From the NCBI RefSeq assembly GCF_030388325.1, contig NZ_CP103794.1, positions 2,728,001 through 2,792,000 on the forward strand: a DNA stretch of 64,000 nucleotides. Reading direction: 5' to 3'. Shown here one piece after another: positions 17,843 through 25,657 of the stretch. The notes below the pieces were generated by a model. That model was given only the letters and a program-made list of their open reading frames with translations. It did no database searches and had not been told where the DNA came from. Position 1 is the stretch's first letter. Each line of letters begins with the position of its first letter. This stretch comes from Flavobacterium johnsoniae (GTDB lineage: Bacteria > Bacteroidota > Bacteroidia > Flavobacteriales > Flavobacteriaceae). The position numbers and the translations under genes are program-made.

Positions 17843-18019
17843 TACGATTGGATTGTGATTTTTCTTCAAAATAAATACATAAAAATCCGTTTAAATCCGC
17901 GCTTTCGCGAAAGCGAATCTGCAAAATCCGCGTATCATTTTCAGCATTTAAAAATTTTTTGGCTTAAAAATTGGTTACAGAAAAATAACCAATTACTAAT
18001 CTAAAATCAACCAATCAAA

Positions 18020-18697
18020 ATGCTAAAAAAATCTTTCAAATTTCTGGGCTGGACACTGTTCGGAATTTTCAGTTTTATTGCTTTGTATGTTTCTTCTGTT
18101 TTAATTATTTCTAAAATTACAGTTAACTCAGATATTGAAAAAGTCGAGGAACAAAATGCAATTCCTATTTATATTTTATCCAATGGAGTTCATACCGATA
18201 TTGTAGTTCCGATAAAAAATGAAATCAAAGATTGGCGAAATGAAATTCAATTCAATCAAACTCAATCAAAAGATTCGTTAATGAATTACATTGCTTTTGG
18301 TTGGGGCGATAAAGGATTTTATTTAGACACACCAGAATGGTCAGACTTAAAAGCAAGTACAGCATTAAAAGCGGCTTTTGGAGTCAGTTCATCGGCTATG
18401 CATACTACATTTTTTAAACAATTGAGAGAAGGAGAAGATTGCAAACGCATTTTGGTTTCTAAAGATAACTATCAAAAATTAGTCAATTATATTTCAAATA
18501 GTTTTCGTGATCCAATTCATCCAGAATGGATTGAAGGTCACAGTTATGGAAAAAAAGATGCTTTTTATGAAGCAAAAGGAAGTTATAGCCTTTTTTATAC
18601 TTGCAATACTTGGGCAAATAGTGCGTTGAAAGCTGCAAATCAAAAAGCAAGTTTGTGGACCGTTTATGATAAAGGCATTTTTTATCATTATAAATAA
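18020..18697 (+). CDS. TIGR02117 (DUF2459) family protein
   Basis: 225 residues. An N-terminal membrane anchor (about 8-32, FLGWTLFGIFSFIALYVSSV) is followed by an extracytoplasmic domain. The hallmark is ILSNGVHTDIVVPI, with a conserved His-Thr-Asp, then FGWGDKGFYLDTPEW and a C-terminal FYTCNTWANSALKAA that holds a conserved Cys. The Cys/His arrangement recalls NlpC/P60-like folds, but no activity is known to me. It stands alone. Confidence 0.8.
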   Translation: MLKKSFKFLGWTLFGIFSFIALYVSSVLIISKITVNSDIEKVEEQNAIPIYILSNGVHTDIVVPIKNEIKDWRNEIQFNQTQSKDSLMNYIAFGWGDKGFYLDTPEWSDLKASTALKAAFGVSSSAMHTTFFKQLREGEDCKRILVSKDNYQKLVNYISNSFRDPIHPEWIEGHSYGKKDAFYEAKGSYSLFYTCNTWANSALKAANQKASLWTVYDKGIFYHYK

Positions 18698-18770
18698 ATT
18701 CTAAAGATGAACATGGAAAAAATATAAAATTCCATTAAAAATCAAGAATTCAGAAGTTTTCATTATTGCG

Positions 18771-18778
18771 TAAATTTG
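18771..18778 (+). promoter_or_regulatory. -7 promoter box of the YihY operon
   Basis: TAAATTTG, a perfect TAnnTTTG match, 23 bases before the ATG at 18802. It would drive the tightly packed yihY-like, flavin reductase and transglutaminase genes. Confidence 0.6.
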
Positions 18779-18801
18779 AGTAAATCTCAAAAAATCAGCA
18801 G

Positions 18802-19761
18802 ATGAAAATCAAAAATATATTCTCCAAAACTTGGTTTCTCTTAAAGAATACCTTTTTAGAATTTAATGATGATAATGCGATTAAACTTAGTGCTGCATTA
18901 GCGTACTATACCATATTTGCATTACCGCCTTTATTGATTATTATTATCACAATTTGTGGTTTCTTTTTTGGAGAAGAAGCTGTAACGGGCGAGTTGTACG
19001 GACAAATTAATGGTTTGGTAGGAAATGGCGCCGCAACTCAAATTCAAGAAGCTATTAAAAATGTGCAATTGTCTGGAGATAATGTATTTGCAACCGTATT
19101 TGGCGTTGTGATGCTATTAATTGGAGCATCGGGAGTTTTTGCCGAAATACAAAGTTCGATTAATTTTATTTGGGGACTTCGAGCAAAACCTGATAAAGGA
19201 ATTAAGAAATTTATTCAAAACCGCTTAATGTCATTTTCGATGATTGCTTCGGTTGGGTTTTTAATGTTAGTCAGTTTATTTATAAGTACCACTTTAGATT
19301 TACTTAGCGCACGCTTAAAAGTGTATTTTCCAGAGAGTACAGTTTACTTATTTTACATAGTGAATGTCGTAATAGTTCTAGCCAGTATTACACTTCTTTT
19401 TGCTATTATTTTTAGAACATTGCCAGACGGAAAAATAAAATGGAAAGATGCTTTTATAGGATCTGGAGTTACTGCAATCCTTTTTATGATTGGTAAATTT
19501 GCAATTGGTTTTTATTTAGGAAGTTCAACAGTTGCTTCAGTTTACGGTGCGGCAGGCTCTGTTATTATTATTTTGGTTTGGGTTTATTATTCGGCAATTA
19601 TTCTGTATTTTGGAGCAGAATTTACGAAGGTCTATGCGAAATCTTACGGAGGAAAAATCTATCCTAACGAATATTCAGTAGAAATTGCAAAAGAGATTTA
19701 CGAAATTGATACACCAAAAAAAGAACCAATAGAAGAAAAATTATTAAACGAAAAACCATGA
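18802..19761 (+). CDS. YihY/BrkB family inner-membrane protein
   Basis: 319 residues with six predicted membrane helices: ALAYYTIFALPPLLIIIITI, FATVFGVVMLLIGASGVFAE, MIASVGFLMLVSLFIS, YIVNVVIVLASITLLFAIIF, AFIGSGVTAILFMIGKF and the VIIILVWVYYSAIILYFGAE segment. The DNAIKLSAALAYYTIFAL start and the GA-rich last helix are family hallmarks. Transport function is debated and not assigned here. A charged cytoplasmic tail ends the protein. It overlaps the next gene by four bases (ATGA), so they are translationally coupled. Confidence 0.9.
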   Translation: MKIKNIFSKTWFLLKNTFLEFNDDNAIKLSAALAYYTIFALPPLLIIIITICGFFFGEEAVTGELYGQINGLVGNGAATQIQEAIKNVQLSGDNVFATVFGVVMLLIGASGVFAEIQSSINFIWGLRAKPDKGIKKFIQNRLMSFSMIASVGFLMLVSLFISTTLDLLSARLKVYFPESTVYLFYIVNVVIVLASITLLFAIIFRTLPDGKIKWKDAFIGSGVTAILFMIGKFAIGFYLGSSTVASVYGAAGSVIIILVWVYYSAIILYFGAEFTKVYAKSYGGKIYPNEYSVEIAKEIYEIDTPKKEPIEEKLLNEKP

Positions 19762-20282
19762 AAATAGTAGCCTTTGGAGGAAGTAACAGCAAGCAGTCTA
19801 TCAATAAACATTTAGCAACTTACGCGTCTAGTTTGTTCGAAAATGCTGAAGTTGAAGTTTTAGATCTTAACGATTTTGCAATGCCTGTATTTAGTGTCGA
19901 TCTTGAAAAAGAAGTCGGACAGCATGAAATTGCAAAAGCTTTTTTAGGTAAACTTAAAGAAGCAGATATTTTAGTGGTTTCAATGGCAGAAAACAATGGA
20001 AATTATTCTGTGGCTTTCAAAAATGTTTTCGATTGGAGTTCTCGAATCGAAAAAGACGTTTTTCAGCATAAACCAATGTTATTATTGGCGACTTCTCCCG
20101 GAGGAAGAGGAGGTTCTTCTGTTTTAGGAATTGCACAAAATCTTTTTCCTCGATATGGTGCAGAAATTAAGGGAAGTTTCTCATTACCAGCATTTGGCTC
20201 GAATTTTGATTTACAAGAAAATAAAATCTCTAATCCTGAATTAGATCAAGAACTGAAAGATATTATTAAATCAAATTTTTAA
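19758..20282 (+). CDS. NADPH-dependent FMN reductase family protein
   Basis: 174 residues with a flavodoxin-like fold. The phosphate-binding start is VAFGGSNSKQSINKHL. MAENNGNYSVAFKNVFDWSSR corresponds to the conserved PEYN-like segment of these reductases, followed by LLATSPGGRGGSSVL. It would reduce FMN or quinone-like substrates with NADPH in the cytoplasm. It overlaps the stop of the YihY-like gene, and its stop at 20282 is immediately followed by the ATG of the transglutaminase gene. Confidence 0.88.
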   Translation: MKIVAFGGSNSKQSINKHLATYASSLFENAEVEVLDLNDFAMPVFSVDLEKEVGQHEIAKAFLGKLKEADILVVSMAENNGNYSVAFKNVFDWSSRIEKDVFQHKPMLLLATSPGGRGGSSVLGIAQNLFPRYGAEIKGSFSLPAFGSNFDLQENKISNPELDQELKDIIKSNF

Positions 20283-21257
20283 ATGCCACAAAAAAAGATT
20301 GCCCTTATTATCCTTTTATTAAATATTATTTTCATCAATTTTACCTTTGCTCAAAAGATTAGCGATGTAGATAAAATTGTTGCCAAATATCCTAAAAGCT
20401 TTAATTCAACCGAAAAACTGGCGGAAAGAATCGAAAAAGATTTTGATTCAGATGCTGAGCGCGCTCGTGCCATTTACAGTTGGATTGCCTTCAATGTAAA
20501 GTACGATTATAATGCCTATCTTAATCCGCCTAGAACACAAGGTTTTAGTTATTCTTCTGAAGCTGAAAAACAAAGAAAACTAAAACAGATAAACGATAAT
20601 TTAATTCAAAAAGCATTTAAATCTCAAAAAGCAGTTTGCGAAGGATTTACGGCATTGTATCAAGATTTAGCGCAACAAGTCGGATTAAAATGCGAAATAA
20701 TTCGAGGTGATTCTAAAGTTTCCGTAAGAGATATTGGTCGAAAAACTACTTCCTCGAATCATGCTTGGAATATGGTATTGATTGATAAAAAATGGCGCTT
20801 AATTGATGTAACTTGGGGACAAGGATATTATGACAGTAGTAAAGGAAGAATGGTCAGCGATTTTAATCCAATTTATTTTGATACAGATCCGGATTACTTT
20901 TTTGCAAAACACTTCCCAGATTCTGGAACTTTTTTAGGTAATAGATTAAGTAAAAGTGATTTTCTAAATGGTCCTTTAATCTACAATACAACAATCGAAA
21001 AAGATTATAAAATTAAATCGCCAGATTCTGGAATAATAGAAGCCAGAAATGGAGATAAAATTACTGTTGAAATCAAAAATGTTTCAAAATCGAATCAGGT
21101 TTTTTATTTAAATAAAAGAAATCAACCTGTTAAAGTTCAAAATCCAAAAGAAAAACGAGGAGGTTTAGAATTTCAGATTTTTATAGATAGTAATATAGGT
21201 GATTACATTACGGTTTTTGTAGATGGAAATAGTGTTGTTTCTTTTAAAATAGTTTAA
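20283..21257 (+). CDS. Secreted transglutaminase-like cysteine protease-fold protein
   Basis: 324 residues. The signal peptide ends at FTFAQ (about residue 23). The transglutaminase-like core shows RARAIYSWIAFNVKYDYNAY, then the Cys motif AVCEGFTALYQDL, the His motif SNHAWNMVLI and the Asp motif WRLIDVTWGQGY, so the Cys-His-Asp triad is intact. A C-terminal beta domain (about 235-324) follows. It is probably periplasmic or surface-located and acts on peptides or proteins, but the substrate is unknown. Directly abuts the preceding gene. Confidence 0.85.
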   Translation: MPQKKIALIILLLNIIFINFTFAQKISDVDKIVAKYPKSFNSTEKLAERIEKDFDSDAERARAIYSWIAFNVKYDYNAYLNPPRTQGFSYSSEAEKQRKLKQINDNLIQKAFKSQKAVCEGFTALYQDLAQQVGLKCEIIRGDSKVSVRDIGRKTTSSNHAWNMVLIDKKWRLIDVTWGQGYYDSSKGRMVSDFNPIYFDTDPDYFFAKHFPDSGTFLGNRLSKSDFLNGPLIYNTTIEKDYKIKSPDSGIIEARNGDKITVEIKNVSKSNQVFYLNKRNQPVKVQNPKEKRGGLEFQIFIDSNIGDYITVFVDGNSVVSFKIV

Positions 21258-21306
21258 AAATAAAGGATTAAGAATCCAGCAATTTTCATCTTTTCTGAAA
21301 TTGCCG

Positions 21307-21314
21307 TATCTTAG
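21307..21314 (+). promoter_or_regulatory. -7 promoter box of pncB
   Basis: TATCTTAG followed by C, one mismatch to TAnnTTTG. It overlaps the in-frame TTG at 21301, which argues that translation starts downstream at ATG 21340. Confidence 0.5.
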
Positions 21315-21339
21315 CAAGAATGATCCGAATTTGAACACT

Positions 21340-22515
21340 ATGGAAGCGACTTTTCTGAAATCGATACTAGATAATGATTTCTATAAATTTACAATGCAGC
21401 ATGCTGTAATCAAGCTTTTTCCGAAAGCAAAAGTTCGTTACGGATTTATAAATCGTGGTAAACATGTTTTTCCAGAAGGTTTTGCCGATTTACTTCGAAA
21501 TTCGGTAGATGCATTGGCTGATCTTCGTTTAACAAAAGAAGAAAAAAATTATCTAGCGCATTATTGTCCTTATTTAGATCCGACATATCTAGATTTTTTG
21601 CAAGGATATAGTTTTGATCCGTCTGAAGTTCAGATTAGTCAAGAAGGTTCAGAAATTAAAGTAACAGTTGAAGGTTTTTGGTACAGAACCATTTTATGGG
21701 AAGTTCCATTAATGGCACTTATTTCAGAGCTTTTTTATAAATCAAATCATTTAATTCGTTTAAATGATGAAGCCATAAAAGAACTGACAAAAGAAAAAAT
21801 CGATAATTACAATAAACTCGGAGTTTCAATTTTAGAATTTGGAACTAGAAGACGCCATTCTTACGAAGTTCATAATCTAATAAACGAAACTTTAAGATCC
21901 TATGGCGGAAACAGTTTTATTGGAACCAGTAATGTGCATTTTGCAATGGTTAATAACAGAAGGCCTTTGGGAACTCACGCTCACGAATGGTTTATGTTTC
22001 ATGCCGCTCAATATGGTTTTCAAGTTGCAAATTTTATAAGTCTCGAAAACTGGACAAAAGTTTATGGCGGAGATCTCGGAATCGCGTTAACTGATACTTA
22101 CACTACAGAAATATTCTTCAATCAATTTGATAAAAAATATTCTAAGCTTTTTGATGGCGTTCGACATGACAGCGGCGATCCGATTGAGTTTGCCCAAAAA
22201 GTAATTGCTCATTATAATAAAATGGGAATTGATCCAAAATCTAAAGCCATCGTTTTTTCGGATTCTTTGAATTACGATAAAGTAAAAAAGATTGCAGATT
22301 TCTGTCAAGACAAAATAAAAATGTCATTCGGAATTGGAACAAATTTTACCAACGATGTAGGCCTTCCTGCTATGAATATGGTAATAAAACTAACCGACAC
22401 AAAGCCCGATAATATACATTGGCAAGGTGTTGTAAAACTTTCTGATGAAAAAAATAAAAATACAGGAACGCCCGAAATGATTGCTTTGGCAAAACAAGTG
22501 CTAGGAATCAAATAG
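21340..22515 (+). CDS. pncB: Nicotinate phosphoribosyltransferase
   Basis: 391 residues from ATG 21340. The frame is open back to a TTG at 21301, but that codon overlaps a promoter-like box and the ATG gives the normal MEATFLKSILDNDFYKFTMQ start. The enzyme joins nicotinate and PRPP (with ATP) to make nicotinate mononucleotide for NAD salvage. Motifs: YGFINRGKHVFPE, FGTRRRHSYEVH, the catalytic His region GTHAHEWFMFHA, DGVRHDSGDP for phosphate binding and FGIGTNFTND. Single-gene unit. Confidence 0.94.
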   Translation: MEATFLKSILDNDFYKFTMQHAVIKLFPKAKVRYGFINRGKHVFPEGFADLLRNSVDALADLRLTKEEKNYLAHYCPYLDPTYLDFLQGYSFDPSEVQISQEGSEIKVTVEGFWYRTILWEVPLMALISELFYKSNHLIRLNDEAIKELTKEKIDNYNKLGVSILEFGTRRRHSYEVHNLINETLRSYGGNSFIGTSNVHFAMVNNRRPLGTHAHEWFMFHAAQYGFQVANFISLENWTKVYGGDLGIALTDTYTTEIFFNQFDKKYSKLFDGVRHDSGDPIEFAQKVIAHYNKMGIDPKSKAIVFSDSLNYDKVKKIADFCQDKIKMSFGIGTNFTNDVGLPAMNMVIKLTDTKPDNIHWQGVVKLSDEKNKNTGTPEMIALAKQVLGIK

Positions 22516-22648
22516 AATTTTTTTGACGAAAAAGCAGTTTTTCATAATTTTAGCGCCCATTTTATTTTAAAATCAATTTAAATAGATTTTAAACTGTTAT
22601 TATTCATAACAAAAAGAAAATACGCTTTCATTTTTTGTTAAGAAATGG

Positions 22649-22656
22649 TACATTAG
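22649..22656 (+). promoter_or_regulatory. -7 promoter box of the parE operon
   Basis: TACATTAG followed by C, one mismatch to TAnnTTTG, 21 bases before the parE ATG at 22678. Confidence 0.5.
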
Positions 22657-22677
22657 CAAAAAATCCTAAATTCATAT

Positions 22678-24546
22678 ATGCTAGAGCAAAATCAATATAC
22701 CGAAGATAATATTCGTTCACTTGATTGGAAAGAACATATCCGTATGCGTCCGGGAATGTATATCGGAAAACTAGGAGACGGTTCTTCTCCAGATGATGGT
22801 ATTTATATTCTATTAAAAGAGGTTTTAGATAACTGTATCGATGAGTTCGTAATGGGCTCTGGAAAAACTATCGAGGTAACGATAAAAGATAGAACGGTTT
22901 CGGTTCGTGATTACGGGCGTGGAATTCCGTTAGGGAAAGTGGTCGATGTAGTTTCGAAAATGAACACGGGAGGAAAGTATGATTCTAAAGCGTTCCAGAA
23001 ATCAGTTGGTTTGAACGGTGTCGGAACGAAAGCTGTAAATGCACTTTCCAATTATTTCCGTGTAGAATCTGTTCGTGAAGACAAACAAAAAGCTGCCGAG
23101 TTTTCTGCTGGAAATTTGGTTTTAGAAGAAGATGTTGTTGAGACCACAAAACGTAAAGGAACAAAAGTAACTTTTACGCCAGACGAAACGATTTTCAAAA
23201 ACTATAAATTCCGTTTAGAATATGTGATTAAAATGGTTAAAAACTATTGTTATTTGAACAATGGTTTGACTATTATTTTCAATGGAGAAAAATATTATTC
23301 AGAGAACGGACTTCGTGATTTATTAGAAGAAACTATCAGCGAAGAAGATTTAGAATACCCGATTATCCATTTAAAAGAGCATGATATCGAGGTTGCGCTT
23401 ACACACAGTAAAACGCAGTACAGCGAAGAATATCATTCTTTTGTGAACGGTCAGAATACTACGCAGGGAGGAACGCACTTAGCGGCCTATCGTGAAGCCG
23501 TTGTAAAAACGATTCGTGAGTTTTACAATAAAAATTTCGAAGCATCAGATGTTCGTAAATCAATTGTGAGTGCGATTAGTATTAAAGTGATGGAACCTGT
23601 TTTTGAGTCTCAGACCAAAACAAAATTAGGTTCTACCGATATGGGTTCTGATGATGGAACACCAGCAGTTTCTGTTCGTACTTTCGTTAATGATTTTATC
23701 AAAACGAAACTGGATAATTATTTGCATAAAAATCCAACAACTGCTGAGGCTTTATTACGTAAAATTCTTCAGGCAGAACGTGAGCGTAAAGAATTATCAG
23801 GAATTAGAAAACTGGCGACAGATCGTGCTAAAAAAGCCAATCTTCACAATAAAAAATTAAGAGATTGCCGTGCGCATCTTCCAGATACCAAAAACCCAAG
23901 AAACTTAGAAAGCACGCTTTTTATTACCGAGGGAGATTCGGCTTCTGGATCGATTACAAAGTCGCGTGACGTAAACACACAAGCCGTTTTCAGTTTACGT
24001 GGTAAGCCTTTGAATTCATACGGAATGACTAAAAAGATTGTGTATGAAAACGAAGAATTCAATTTACTGCAAGCGGCATTGGATATTGAAGACGGATTAG
24101 AGAAATTACGTTACAATAATATTGTAATCGCAACCGATGCCGATGTCGACGGAATGCACATTCGTTTGCTTTTGATTACTTTCTTTTTACAGTTTTTCCC
24201 AGAATTAATCAAAGAAGGACATTTATATATTTTACAAACACCGCTTTTTAGGGTTCGTAACAAAAAAGAAACAATTTATTGTTATTCTGAAGAAGAAAGA
24301 AAAGACGCGATTGAAAAACTAAAACCAAAACCAGAAATCACGCGATTTAAAGGTTTGGGAGAGATTTCTCCAGATGAGTTTAAAAACTTTATTGGAGACA
24401 CGATTCGTCTTGATCCGGTTATGATGGATAAACACACTTCGATTGAGCAGTTGTTATCTTTCTATATGGGGAAAAACACGCCGGATAGACAAGAGTTTAT
24501 TATCAAGAATTTGAAGGTTGAGATTGATGAGTTGGAGGAGGTTTAA
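22678..24546 (+). CDS. parE: DNA topoisomerase IV subunit B (GyrB-like ATPase subunit)
   Basis: 622 residues. GHKL ATPase motifs: [12 protein letters not shown] with the catalytic Glu, [37 protein letters not shown]. The Toprim domain has [16 protein letters not shown] and [11 protein letters not shown] (Mg2+-binding DxD), and the C-terminus has [13 protein letters not shown]. The [11 protein letters not shown] form, the length and the pairing with a ParC-like partner downstream favour topoisomerase IV over gyrase. It decatenates chromosomes with ParC. The YhcG-type nuclease gene begins 21 bases after its stop. Confidence 0.93.
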   Translation: MLEQNQYTEDNIRSLDWKEHIRMRPGMYIGKLGDGSSPDDGIYILLKEVLDNCIDEFVMGSGKTIEVTIKDRTVSVRDYGRGIPLGKVVDVVSKMNTGGKYDSKAFQKSVGLNGVGTKAVNALSNYFRVESVREDKQKAAEFSAGNLVLEEDVVETTKRKGTKVTFTPDETIFKNYKFRLEYVIKMVKNYCYLNNGLTIIFNGEKYYSENGLRDLLEETISEEDLEYPIIHLKEHDIEVALTHSKTQYSEEYHSFVNGQNTTQGGTHLAAYREAVVKTIREFYNKNFEASDVRKSIVSAISIKVMEPVFESQTKTKLGSTDMGSDDGTPAVSVRTFVNDFIKTKLDNYLHKNPTTAEALLRKILQAERERKELSGIRKLATDRAKKANLHNKKLRDCRAHLPDTKNPRNLESTLFITEGDSASGSITKSRDVNTQAVFSLRGKPLNSYGMTKKIVYENEEFNLLQAALDIEDGLEKLRYNNIVIATDADVDGMHIRLLLITFFLQFFPELIKEGHLYILQTPLFRVRNKKETIYCYSEEERKDAIEKLKPKPEITRFKGLGEISPDEFKNFIGDTIRLDPVMMDKHTSIEQLLSFYMGKNTPDRQEFIIKNLKVEIDELEEV

Positions 24547-24567
24547 GAATTTTTAGGATAATAAATA

Positions 24568-25635
24568 GTGTCAGACGGTCTTCAAAATAAAGTTATTTTC
24601 CAGCAGGTTGCCGAGCTATTGCAAAATGCCCGACAACAGGTTTTGCGTACCGTAAATTCAACAATGACAATTACTTATTTTGAAATAGGAAGAATAATTG
24701 TTGAAGAAGAACAAAATGGAAAAGATAGAGCTGAATATGGAAAACAGCTTCTAAAAGGTTTATCTCAACAGCTGACAAAAGAGTTTGGTAAAGGCTTTTC
24801 TATTAGGAATTTAGAACAAATTAGACAATTCTATATTATTTTTTCAAAATCCGAGTCACTGACTAGGATTTTGAAAATTCAAAAAACGCAGTCACTGACT
24901 GCGGAATTAAATAAAGTAGATTATCAAACTTTGGCTTCCTTTTTTAAATTGACATTTACCCATTATGTCTTTTTAATGCGAATTGAAGATGAAAAAGAAA
25001 GACGTTTTTATAAAATAGAATCTGAAAGGAATAATTGGAGTGTTCGGGAATTAAAACGTCAATACGATACAGCACTTTACACAAGATTAGCTTTAAGCAG
25101 AGATAAAGAAGGAATCTTAAAACTTTCAGAGAAAGGTCAGATTATTGAGAAACCGAAAGACATCATTAAAGATCCTTATATTCTTGAATTTTTAGGATTA
25201 CCAGAATTGCATCAATATTCAGAATCTCAGTTAGAAGAAGAAATCATTAGTAAACTAGAACATTTCTTATTAGAATTAGGTCATGGTTTTACATTTGTTG
25301 GCAGACAGCAGAGAATTACCTTTGATGATAAACATTTTAGAATTGATTTGGTTTTTTATAACAGGATATTGAAATGTTTTGTTCTTGTTGATTTGAAGAT
25401 TGGTGAATTAAAACATCAAGATTTAGGACAAATGCAGATGTATGTTAATTATTATGATAGAGAAATGCGTTTGGAAGATGAAAACAAGACTATCGGGATT
25501 GTTCTCTGTCAAAATAAAAGTGAGGCTGTAGTTAGATATACACTGCCAGAAAATAATGAACAGATTTTTGCAAGTAAATACAAGACCGTTTTACCAAGTG
25601 TTGAAGTTTTAAAAGAACTTCTTGAAAACAAATAA
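24568..25635 (+). CDS. YhcG/DUF1016-type PDDEXK nuclease, inserted between parE and parC
   Basis: 355 residues from a GTG start at 24568. The N-terminal helical domain (about 1-170, FQQVAELLQNARQQVLRTVN, YFEIGRIIVEEEQ, GKGFSIRNLEQIRQFY) is the DUF1016 N-terminal domain. The C-terminal PDDEXK nuclease core (about 220-355) shows GFTFVGRQQRI, RIDLVFYNRILKCFVLVDLK and the QMQMYVNYYD helix, so the acidic residues and Lys of the active site are present. Relatives occur in restriction or defence settings, but the role is unsettled. It sits 21 bases after parE and 22 before parC in the same direction. Residues 92-113 are encoded by a pair of DNA palindromes. Confidence 0.9.
   Translation: MSDGLQNKVIFQQVAELLQNARQQVLRTVNSTMTITYFEIGRIIVEEEQNGKDRAEYGKQLLKGLSQQLTKEFGKGFSIRNLEQIRQFYIIFSKSESLTRILKIQKTQSLTAELNKVDYQTLASFFKLTFTHYVFLMRIEDEKERRFYKIESERNNWSVRELKRQYDTALYTRLALSRDKEGILKLSEKGQIIEKPKDIIKDPYILEFLGLPELHQYSESQLEEEIISKLEHFLLELGHGFTFVGRQQRITFDDKHFRIDLVFYNRILKCFVLVDLKIGELKHQDLGQMQMYVNYYDREMRLEDENKTIGIVLCQNKSEAVVRYTLPENNEQIFASKYKTVLPSVEVLKELLENK
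24841..24903. repeat. Two in-frame palindromes within the nuclease coding sequence
   Basis: 24841-24877 is a 37-base palindrome: 12-bp perfect arms, one mismatch, then AGTCA-C-TGACT at the centre. 24887-24903 is a perfect 17-base palindrome with the same AGTCACTGACT core (24854-24864 and 24890-24900). The reading frame passes through both, giving parallel peptides SESLTR and TQSLTA. Confidence 0.9.
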
Positions 25636-25657
25636 AATTATAATTAGATATAATTAA

